Source: an uncultured delta proteobacterium
Lineage (GTDB): Bacteria; Myxococcota_A; Polyangia; Polyangiales; Polyangiaceae
Reading direction: 5' to 3'
Assembly: GCA_903892415.1 (NCBI GenBank)
Contig: CAITIQ010000574.1
Coordinates: forward strand, 1 to 64,000
DNA length: 64,000 nt
Made by a program: the position numbers and the translations under genes. This document shows positions 34,779 through 41,442 of this stretch, piece after piece. Under the pieces are notes generated by a model. That model did not search any database. It was given only the letters and a program-made list of their open reading frames with translations, and had not been told where the DNA came from. Position 1 is the stretch's first letter. Every line of letters begins with the position of its first letter.

Positions 34779-36005
34779 TCAGAAGGAGCAGACCGTCGCG
34801 ACCTTGGTCGGCGCGCCGCTCGACCCGATGAAGCGCTCGACAGGCTTCGGCGAGGTGCCTTCGATATCGACGCAACCACGGTTCTCATCGGCCGCTTTAG
34901 CCATGCACTGCCCGCCGTCGTTCGTCGCAGCGCAGAAGGTCGGTGACGCGCCTTCCTTGTCACTGCAGTAGCCTTCGCAGGCGACGGTGCAATAGCCATC
35001 GCCCCCGGACATGGCGCAGTGGGCAGCAACACCGTCCACCTTGAAGCCACACTCGGAATCGGACTGGCAGCTGGATCCGATCCAGAGCACGTCCTGCTCC
35101 TCGACCAACATTTCACCAGTCGCGACGTCCTGCTTAACGAGACCGACGTTGTCACAGTGATGACCATCGAGCGGGATCGCCGGGTCGTAAGCGCAGACGA
35201 TGTTGGGGAGGTTGCGCGAATCCCAGGTTGGGAACATCGCAACGTTGGTCTTCGGTCGTTGTACGGCGGGAAGCGCCGGGAAATCGACGTCCACGAACTT
35301 CCCTTCGTAGCTGTCGAACTCGGTGGAAACCTCGACCGGGACCTCGATCGTGGACTTGTCGCTCACCTTGTGCGGCCTATCCATGCCCATACCGAGCACG
35401 TGCGAGAGTTCCACAACGTGCTCGCCGGCCATCCGCTGGCAACCATGCGAGACGGGACCGCGGCGCAAAATCCACTCCCAATCCCCGGTGTCTGCGTTAC
35501 GCGCCGAGGTGATGGGGCCGTGGAAAGCGAGGCCGCGCTTGGCGTGGTACTTCAAGAAAGGAAAGCCGCCCCATGAGGCCTTGTCGGTCGTGGGCGTGAA
35601 GGGAATGCCGAACAGCCGCTCGTAGTGACCAGGCGCCATGGGCGCTTGACCCGTCGACGGGTCGATCGCTCCCGTGGCCACGGGGTAGACCATCGTGATT
35701 CGAGTTCGCCCGCCGTCATCCGAAGGCAACGCGTAGAACGGGAGCTGCTGCTTGTCGAAGTCAGCCGGCAGGAGCCCAGTCACGCGCACCGTATGGGCCT
35801 TCAGCGACACGAAGATCGACGGAGCATCGAGCACGGGCAACGCGCCCTGGTAGATCCACTTCTGGCTCTGCCCACCCGCCTTCTCGGCGTCCTTCAGATA
35901 GTTGTCGCTCTGGTTGGCGTTGCTGCCAAAGTCGTCCATCTGCTCGATGCAGCCAACGAACGAGGTCACCAAGAGAGCGGAGCCAAGGGTGCGGAAGAGG
36001 TTCAC
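34779..36005 (-). CDS. L,D-transpeptidase-type lipoprotein with Cys-rich C-terminus, 408 aa
   Basis: GTG at 36005 gives a signal with lipobox SFVGC. The YkuD catalytic core lies at about residues 60-210: LKAHTVRVTG, TMVYPVATG, LAFHGPI and the active-site block VSHGCQRMAGEHVVEL, whose Cys is the nucleophile. Such enzymes form or edit 3-3 cross-links in peptidoglycan or attach proteins to it. The C-terminal ~120 residues carry about 14 cysteines in CxSDxEC-type spacing, as in many myxobacterial surface proteins. It is convergent with the histidine-kinase locus and ends six bases from the remnant frame. Confidence 0.88.
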   Translation of the reverse strand: MNLFRTLGSALLVTSFVGCIEQMDDFGSNANQSDNYLKDAEKAGGQSQKWIYQGALPVLDAPSIFVSLKAHTVRVTGLLPADFDKQQLPFYALPSDDGGRTRITMVYPVATGAIDPSTGQAPMAPGHYERLFGIPFTPTTDKASWGGFPFLKYHAKRGLAFHGPITSARNADTGDWEWILRRGPVSHGCQRMAGEHVVELSHVLGMGMDRPHKVSDKSTIEVPVEVSTEFDSYEGKFVDVDFPALPAVQRPKTNVAMFPTWDSRNLPNIVCAYDPAIPLDGHHCDNVGLVKQDVATGEMLVEEQDVLWIGSSCQSDSECGFKVDGVAAHCAMSGGDGYCTVACEGYCSDKEGASPTFCAATNDGGQCMAKAADENRGCVDIEGTSPKPVERFIGSSGAPTKVATVCSF

Positions 36006-36216
36006 GGACTCCCTACTATCAAGATCCAGGCCAATGAACCTACACGGTCACACCTCGATTTTCGGCAGAAAACTTGGCCACGCCGCTTGGACCTGGGGGC
36101 CAAAGGATCCACATTCGCTTACATGTGGGACACTGTGGATCCAACACACGCCTTAGACCTTGGCGCTCGCCTCCGCGAGTCATACGACCCCACCAACTCT
36201 CAACCAAGGGCCCGCT

Positions 36217-37335
36217 ATGTTCGCTGTCGATTCAGAGTTTCACGGAGGGAGCATCGAGGTGGTTCGCGTGCCCTCGCGAGGGACGGTGGAGCTGGCGCTC
36301 CGCTGCGACTCGGCGGCAGCGATCCAACAGTGGTTCTCGTTTACGGTCGCCTCCAATGCAAAGCCCCGACGAGTTGCCATCGTCAATGCCGGGGACTCGT
36401 CGTTCCCCAACGGCTGGCCCGGCTACGAGGTGATGACGAGCGCGGACGGGAAGAGCTGGTCGCGCGTCGCAACCGAGTACGAGGAGGGCACGCTCTCGTT
36501 CCTCCACCGCGCGCGCTCCGAACTCACGCACTATGCTTACTTCGCACCGTATTCGGCGGCACGACTCGCCCGTCAGCTCACGCGCATCAACCGTGCTGCG
36601 CACGTTGATGTGCGCGAACTAGGCCGCAGTTTCTCCGATGCACCGCTTTACGAAGTGGAGCTAGGCGACAGCGACGCGCCGCAAACACTGTGGCTGATTG
36701 CCCGGCAACATCCCGGGGAGACGCCTGCGTCCTGGGCAATCGAGGGACTGCTCAAGCGGCTTGCAAAGGCGGAGGATGAGACAACGCGCAGTCTCCTGGA
36801 ACGCGCGGTGATCCGCGTTGTCCCGCTCGTCAATCCTGATGGCGCCGAGCTCGGCAACCATCGCACCAGCGCAAGTGGTGCAGACCTCAATCGGGTCTGG
36901 GATGACCCGAGCGAAGAATCGCCGGAGGTGGGCGCGATCCTCAATCGCTTGCAAGAGACCGGCTGCGACTTCTTCTTCGACCTCCACGCGGATGAATCTT
37001 CGTCCGCTGCCTTCGCTGCAAAGAGTGAGGGCAATCCGAGCTTCAGCGCTGCGATCGAGGCTGAAGAAGCCGAACTCTCCAGCGATCTAGCGGCCTATTG
37101 CTACGAGTTCGTCGACGAGCCCTACTACGACTTGGATGCCCCCGGAGAGGCGGACCTTTCATGTGCCGCAAACCAGGTTGGAGAGCGCTTCGACTGCCCA
37201 GCGATCACGCTCGAGCTACCAATGAAAGCCGACGGTTCCGCGTTGGTTCGCCCTGGCTGGAACGAACGCCGGGCACAGAAGTTTGGTGCGGCGCTGGTCG
37301 ACGTGTTGGCTCGCGCTGTCGCACGTCGCTCGTGA
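36217..37335 (+). CDS. M14-family zinc carboxypeptidase (cytosolic/Nna1-like), 372 aa
   Basis: ATG at 36217 begins the characteristic beta-rich N-terminal domain of M14B/AGBL-type enzymes (FHGGSIEVVRV, FSFTVAS, FPNGWPGYEV). The peptidase domain has the zinc site in RQHPGETPASW (HxxE), the substrate-binding NPDGAELGNHR and ADLNRVW, the third zinc His in DLHAD, and ITLELPM carrying the catalytic Glu. No signal peptide is present, so it acts in the cytosol. The family removes C-terminal acidic or other residues from proteins; the substrate here is unknown. Confidence 0.92.
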   Translation: MFAVDSEFHGGSIEVVRVPSRGTVELALRCDSAAAIQQWFSFTVASNAKPRRVAIVNAGDSSFPNGWPGYEVMTSADGKSWSRVATEYEEGTLSFLHRARSELTHYAYFAPYSAARLARQLTRINRAAHVDVRELGRSFSDAPLYEVELGDSDAPQTLWLIARQHPGETPASWAIEGLLKRLAKAEDETTRSLLERAVIRVVPLVNPDGAELGNHRTSASGADLNRVWDDPSEESPEVGAILNRLQETGCDFFFDLHADESSSAAFAAKSEGNPSFSAAIEAEEAELSSDLAAYCYEFVDEPYYDLDAPGEADLSCAANQVGERFDCPAITLELPMKADGSALVRPGWNERRAQKFGAALVDVLARAVARRS

Positions 37336-37457
37336 CTCTCGGTCACCGCGAACGTCCAACTGTCACCACACTGTTGAGCCAGTACAAGTTCATGACAATT
37401 GAGAGAACGTGCGTGACAATTGTCGCAAGTCGCACCAACCTCCGAAAACGAATTACA

Positions 37458-37484
37458 GGGAATTACTGCCCGATATTCCCTTTT
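37458..37484 (+). terminator. Candidate weak terminator after the M14 gene
   Basis: GGGAAT pairs with ATTCCC across an 11-base loop and is followed by TTTT. It lies 120 bases past the M14 stop and 60 bases before the next start, so it could also be a leader hairpin. Confidence 0.35.
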
Positions 37485-37502
37485 GATTATCCTCATCGTG
37501 TG

Positions 37503-37518
37503 GCGAGCAATTGCTCGC
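37503..37518. promoter_or_regulatory. 16-bp perfect palindrome upstream of small lipoprotein
   Basis: GCGAGCAATTGCTCGC is fully self-complementary and ends 23 bases before the ATG at 37542. It is preceded by two copies of TGACAATTG (about 37393 and 37413). It could be an operator for a dimeric regulator or a hairpin in the mRNA leader. Confidence 0.4.
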
Positions 37519-37541
37519 GTCGACTCAAAGAGGAGATTGCC

Positions 37542-37799
37542 ATGGGATTGTTTCGCTCGTTCGTGATGGTTTCGGCTTCGGTGTTTGCTCTTGCTGCTTG
37601 CGGCCCGGAAGCCAAGACGGACGCGAGCGCCAAGCCGTCCGGATCGGCTGCGGCTTCGGCCAAGCCGAGCGCAACGGCATCGGCAGCTGCAACCGCAACC
37701 GCCACTGCTACGGCCGCCGCAACGGCTGAGCCGGCCGCCTCTGGTGCAGCATCGGCTGCTCCGGCAGCAAGCGGAGCCGCCAGCGCAGCTCCGAAATGA
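37542..37799 (+). CDS. Small Ala/Ser/Thr-rich lipoprotein, 85 aa
   Basis: A clear AGGAG lies eight bases before ATG 37542. The signal MGLFRSFVMVSASVFALAACG ends in lipobox ALAAC. The mature ~65 residues are nearly all Ala, Ser, Thr, Pro and Lys, with three ASGAASAAP-type repeats near the end and no folded domain. Strong SD and a very strong terminator downstream suggest high expression. Possibly a surface coat or spacer lipoprotein; function unknown. Confidence 0.8.
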   Translation: MGLFRSFVMVSASVFALAACGPEAKTDASAKPSGSAAASAKPSATASAAATATATATAAATAEPAASGAASAAPAASGAASAAPK

Positions 37800-37841
37800 G
37801 CTGACGCCGGCCTTCAAAAGCGCCCTAACGCGCTCAGGCTG

Positions 37842-37880
37842 GACGCCGCTGAAGCAATGCTTCAGCGGCGTTTTCTTTTT
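37842..37880 (+). terminator. Strong rho-independent terminator of the small lipoprotein gene
   Basis: A 14-bp perfect stem (37843-37856 with 37858-37871, core CGCCGCTGAAGC) is followed by TTTTCTTTTT. It faces the minus-strand terminator 50 bases further on. Confidence 0.95.
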
Positions 37881-37920
37881 GTCCCAGCACAGGCTTGGGT
37901 GCCGCTGCTTCAACAAACGG

Positions 37921-37962
37921 ACAAAAGAAAAAACCGGGTCCGAACGAATCGGAACCCGGTTT
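37921..37962 (-). terminator. Strong rho-independent terminator ending the minus-strand structured RNA
   Basis: Read on the minus strand, AAACCGGGT pairs with ACCCGGTTT (37954-37962 with 37931-37939), extended by three more pairs beyond a one-base bulge, with loop ATTCGTT and tail TTTTTTCTTTTGT. No minus-strand protein gene lies within 1.5 kb upstream, so this terminator belongs to the non-coding transcript. Confidence 0.92.
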
Positions 37963-38585
37963 CTGTTGTGTCGCTCACCTCCGAGGTTGCTCAACCTCTT
38001 TCAAGCCTCTTCGGCAGGAGAGATGTCCCCACGGTCGTTCCGTGGGCTTCTGTGTTTCGACTGTCGCTTCACCTCGACCTGCAAGAGTTCGCGCGCTTGC
38101 GGGATGAGGAGCACCTTTGCTCTTCGCTCAGGCGACTTCGTTCAACATGCTTCGACCAACCGCGGGTACCTCTGGCGGAGGTTGCTCACGCTGGCGTTCA
38201 CAAGCTGAACTCTGACACGAACCTGCTCCAACCTTCTTGCACTTGGCCTACTCCCGACCAAACGCTCTCATGCTGAACCAGAGGATACGTCCACCGTGCC
38301 TTGTTTAAGGGCAACAGCTTCAGACTCCACTCGTGCCTGCAGTCTCGTATCCGTGCCTTCGCTTTCGCTTGGGCACTCGGTGTGAACTGTCCAATTCGGA
38401 GCAGTGCGCACCAACGTAAGTCACCTTGCTTCCACCAGCGTCGGAGAGTCAGCTCCCACGAAGGCCTCCACATGGCTCGCCGAACCCCGCCGGGTGCGGC
38501 AGACAACTGGACCGAAAAACCGCTGCAAACGACCACCAAAAAAGGGCCGACATCTGTTTGAAGACACCTGCGCTGGCAGGCCCTC

Positions 38586-38642
38586 GGATTGGCGTTACCG
38601 CGCAATCCAAGTGGGGATGAACTCGCTTCATCCCGCGGTAAC
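38586..38642 (-). ncRNA. H-type pseudoknot within the structured RNA
   Basis: GGATTG (38586-38591) pairs with CAATCC (38603-38608). The loop between them holds GTTACCGCG (38594-38602), which pairs perfectly with CGCGGTAAC (38634-38642). A separate GGGATGAA/TTCATCCC hairpin fills the connecting loop, sharing one base at 38634. The 9-bp stem directly abuts the 6-bp stem, allowing coaxial stacking. Confidence 0.65.
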
Positions 38643-39416
38643 CGGCTCTTGATAAAGGGTTGCGACCCTCTCCCGCAAACCAACCCGGCTCGAAACACGT
38701 GGACCACACGCGCCTCTCTGCCGGCACGCCGATTCACCGCCGTAAGGAAGTGAAACAGGCGACCGCTCATCGACTTAGCTGGCAGAGTCTTTCAACCCGA
38801 CCATGCAGAACCCTTCGTTTTTAGCCCGAGGCTCTGCGTGCGCGAACCGCACCCAATACGACGTTGCTCTTCAACCAAACTGATCCCAACCAAACGTTCA
38901 TTCACCTGCGAGCACGAGTCTCGCCACGTCAGTCACCCAACGTGCACCTCGGAAACCACCGGTTCGTAGCTTCCAGGCAGTGAAATCTCCACCTGCGTGG
39001 AGTTCGTCGCTCTTCGGCGGCGAGTGGGAGCTCCCCTGTTTGGGACCACCGCTGCTTCCGAACAAATCGGTCCTTCTCCAAACCCAACGGTTAACAGACC
39101 CTCGAGTGGACCTGGCTGCCAGCGTTGTGTTGGCGCTTGCAGAAGCTGCAAACGCAGGACCTTAGAGCGCCCAACCCCCCGCGAAGGGCAATTGAACGAT
39201 GAGGCCCGTGAACCGACCTCGTGAGCTCACAATCTCGCTGGGACAAGATTGAAAGGCATTGAGCCTCCCCTGCATTTTTTACGCACGCTCAGGCAACCCT
39301 GACTGGATTGCCTACCCACACGCTCGAAAGCTGGACGAAACGCCCGCCTTCGCTGCAGTTGAACTTACGACCGCTTGAACGTGCGGCCCGAAGGACCGCG
39401 ACGACAACGAATGGAT

Positions 39417-39447
39417 AATGCGCGCATTGGCCCTAAAACTCAAGGGC
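39417..39447. repeat. Palindrome and inverted repeat at the presumed 5' end of the structured RNA
   Basis: AATGCGCGCATT (39417-39428) is a perfect palindrome, followed by GCCCT/AGGGC (39430-39434 with 39443-39447). These could form the first hairpins of the transcript or an operator. Confidence 0.5.
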
Positions 39448-39471
39448 TAAAGCATTGAAATCAAAGAAATA

Positions 39472-39518
39472 TTATCCACAGGCCCGTCCCCAGAATCCCA
39501 ACAATTTTTCCACAGGCC
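39472..39518. promoter_or_regulatory. Two DnaA-box-like direct repeats upstream of the structured RNA
   Basis: TTATCCACA (39472-39480, exact DnaA-box consensus) and TTTTCCACA (39506-39514, allowed variant) lie in the same orientation 34 bases apart. Both continue as TCCACAGGCC, so the conserved unit is longer than a DnaA box. They sit in AT-rich DNA between the terB-like stop and the 5' side of the RNA, where a minus-strand promoter would be expected. Confidence 0.55.
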
Positions 39519-39522
39519 TGGC

Positions 39523-39912
39523 TCAGAGCAGCTGCAAGTTCCTGCGTGCGCGCAGTTCAGCTTGGGAAATCAACGCGCCAGCCTCTTCGTCCCCAATGCC
39601 GACGTAACGAGCAAGCTCCGCAACGAAGTCCTTCTCCGTCGCCTGCTGCTCACCATCAATGAACGTCAGCAACACGGCATGTTGCACGAGGGCACGGAGA
39701 TCGTTGTCGGAGAGACGCTCGAGTTCGTTCCCCACGTCATCAAGCGTTCGCTTCGTCTCAGCGTACTCGCGAAGCGCCTTAGCGTCTTCTTCCGAGGCAT
39801 CGAACGCGACGAGCAGCGCCTCCAACATCTCTCGCTCCGGCGCACCGAACTCGCCGTCCGCCCACGCCACGCTTACCAAGGATTTTACGATTGCTGAGTT
39901 CTCCGGCGTCAT
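39523..39912 (-). CDS. TerB-like (tellurite-resistance-type) domain protein, 129 aa
   Basis: All-helical protein with the two acidic loops of the TerB fold: AWADGEFGAPEREML near the N-terminus and FIDGEQQATEKDFV in the second half. These can bind metal ions. No signal or membrane helix. Most stand-alone TerB-like proteins are of unknown function and are linked to stress or membrane-associated complexes rather than tellurite itself. It lies just upstream of the structured RNA on the same strand, and downstream of the membrane protein at 39964 (51-base gap). Confidence 0.85.
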   Translation of the reverse strand: MTPENSAIVKSLVSVAWADGEFGAPEREMLEALLVAFDASEEDAKALREYAETKRTLDDVGNELERLSDNDLRALVQHAVLLTFIDGEQQATEKDFVAELARYVGIGDEEAGALISQAELRARRNLQLL

Positions 39913-39963
39913 GAGGGGAGAGTCGCGAGAGGTCCGGCTGGTGTCAAGACTCCCGTTGCCAGC

Positions 39964-41319
39964 TTAGTTCCCGAGCACGAGTTCATTGCCGGCGAGCAAA
40001 GCGGGCACGTAGTGACCCAAGCCCGCCGCAATCACGAATCCGAGAATGATCGCTGCGACCATGGGCCAACGAACGCCTCTCCGGACGGGCATGGTCTCCT
40101 CGGTGCTTTCGAGGGCAACTTCGTCCACAGCCGCTTCCCCCGCGAGAAACTCGCGCTCGAGGGCATCCATCGTTGGACCTGAGAGCGTCGCTGGCGGCGT
40201 TTCCGATGCGTCCTCGGCACTGCGCGGCTCCCAATGGTGCTGCGCCGTTGCAACCAATGACTCGACCGCTGCCACAGCCGGAACCCTCTTCACGACGAGG
40301 ACGAAGGGCTCGGATGCTAGCGGCTGCGAAGCTGGGGGCGGTGCCGGCGACAGATCGATTCCTGCGAGCGCCCTGATTCCACGGGGCGAGCTGGCCGTGC
40401 CCCCCGCGCCCTCGGAAACCAAAAAGCGACTCACGAGATCCTCGACATCACTCTTCGCTGCGACACCCAGGTCCGAGTGCTCGAGCGGCTCGAGCGCAAG
40501 GACCCGTTCCGCAAACTCCGTATCGAGCATGGTTGCGGCATCGCCAGTCAGAAGGGCAGGCGGCTCGTGAGGCGTTGCCACGATTCCTTCGAGGTCGACC
40601 TCGATCGGGTCGAACTCGGCTTGAGAAACCTCCACTGCCAGCTGCGCTTCCTGCGCCTTGGGCTCACTCGCCGCGAGCGGCTCATTCATACGCGTCGTGA
40701 GCGCGACCGCCGGCACGGACTCAATAGCCACGGGCTTCGCGACAAGCTCTCGATAGGGTTCGGACCGACGCGCACTCGGGAGTTCGCTTTTTTCAACCGC
40801 TGGCTTGTGGAGCTGCGGAGCAGGTTCGGCAGCCGCGCCACGCTCGGGTTCCGATTTGCGGCTGGGGACAACACGCTTTCGGCGCAGGCGCCCCGCCTCA
40901 CGTGCGCGGACCGTCTCACGCGCCAACCGTGCCAGCGCCCTGCGGGCAGCGGCACGATTGACGGGCACCAAGGCGCTCTCGAGTTCGTGGATGAAGACTT
41001 CGACCCCGTCTGCATTGCGCGGCTTCGCTGCACCAGCCAGCGCAGGCGCTGAACCGATCGAAAGTGATAGCAATCGGCCAAGCATGTCGCGCATGGCGAG
41101 CGCAGAGTCGGCTGGCTCAACGACTTTCGTACCCCGTCGCACTTGAATCGTGCCTTCGGTCGAGAGGCTCACCATGGGGTCCTCCACCATGAACGGCAAG
41201 CGCGCGCTGGCATCGGCGACAGCTAGCGCCAAATAGCCGGACGTTTCCGGAACGAGGGACGCAGCTCGCATGCGAGCCGCCGCAAAGACCTCATCCAATG
41301 TGACCGAAGTTGCGTCCAT
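39964..41319 (-). CDS. Single-pass membrane protein with long disordered region, 451 aa
   Basis: The open frame extends further upstream, but ATG at 41319 begins a natural sequence (MDATSVTLDEVFAAARMRAA) and avoids overlap with the divergent gene. Residues 1-140 look folded (YLALAVADASARLPFMVED, VFIHELESALVPVNRAAARRALARL); about 150-400 are Glu/Pro/Ala-rich; one membrane helix (VAAIILGFVIAAGLGHYV) lies near residue 425, with a short C-terminal tail outside. I do not recognise the N-terminal domain. Possibly in one unit with the TerB-like gene. Confidence 0.75.
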   Translation of the reverse strand: MDATSVTLDEVFAAARMRAASLVPETSGYLALAVADASARLPFMVEDPMVSLSTEGTIQVRRGTKVVEPADSALAMRDMLGRLLSLSIGSAPALAGAAKPRNADGVEVFIHELESALVPVNRAAARRALARLARETVRAREAGRLRRKRVVPSRKSEPERGAAAEPAPQLHKPAVEKSELPSARRSEPYRELVAKPVAIESVPAVALTTRMNEPLAASEPKAQEAQLAVEVSQAEFDPIEVDLEGIVATPHEPPALLTGDAATMLDTEFAERVLALEPLEHSDLGVAAKSDVEDLVSRFLVSEGAGGTASSPRGIRALAGIDLSPAPPPASQPLASEPFVLVVKRVPAVAAVESLVATAQHHWEPRSAEDASETPPATLSGPTMDALEREFLAGEAAVDEVALESTEETMPVRRGVRWPMVAAIILGFVIAAGLGHYVPALLAGNELVLGN

Positions 41320-41442
41320 GACAGGCCTCCGGTAGCGGACGCCTTCCTTAGGGGCCAACAAACTGGCAACGCGCGTGCCTCCACACCCTCCAAGGTCGTC
41401 CCTCAACAAACAAACGAGGCCAGCGGACCCGATTGGGTTAGC

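Larger units (their letters stand above)
37921..39450 (-). ncRNA. Candidate large structured non-coding RNA, about 1.5 kb, class unknown
   Basis: No frame in this region has credible protein sequence, GC content drops visibly, and the minus strand ends in a textbook terminator. Perfect or near-perfect helices are packed through the region (plus coordinates, arm/arm): 37983-37988/37993-37998; 38028-38034/38040-38046; 38109-38113/38118-38122; 38168-38172/38178-38182; 38196-38200/38206-38210; 38283-38289/38346-38352; 38353-38357/38372-38376 with a GAAA loop inside on the minus strand; 38379-38382/38409-38412 with nested pairs; 38479-38482/38497-38500 with a nested 4-bp stem; 38594-38602/38634-38642; 38614-38621/38627-38634; 38656-38660/38665-38669; 38838-38842/38848-38852; 38908-38912/38920-38924; 38987-38992/38997-39002; 39038-39047 pairing with 39069-39072 and 39078-39083; 39137-39142/39146-39151; 39230-39235/39246-39251; 39291-39296/39308-39313; and a cUUCGg-capped hairpin at 39383-39400. 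I see no RNase P, tmRNA, SRP, 6S, rRNA or group II domain V signature. The 5' end is uncertain. Confidence 0.75.

Noticed and set aside
38198..38770. 190-residue minus-strand open frame in the 38-kb gap
   Set aside because: Its codon use and amino-acid make-up (many Arg, Trp, Cys, no domains) do not fit neighbouring genes, and the DNA underneath is packed with perfect hairpins, so a structured RNA explains it better.
37921..39450. RNase P RNA, tmRNA, 16S/23S rRNA or group II intron
   Set aside because: None of the conserved core strings (P4 of RNase P, tmRNA ends, small-subunit landmarks, domain V) is visible on either strand and no reverse transcriptase is adjacent.
39472..39518. Chromosomal origin (oriC)
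   Set aside because: Only two DnaA boxes and no dnaA, dnaN, gidA or rnpA nearby; kept only as a possible regulatory site.
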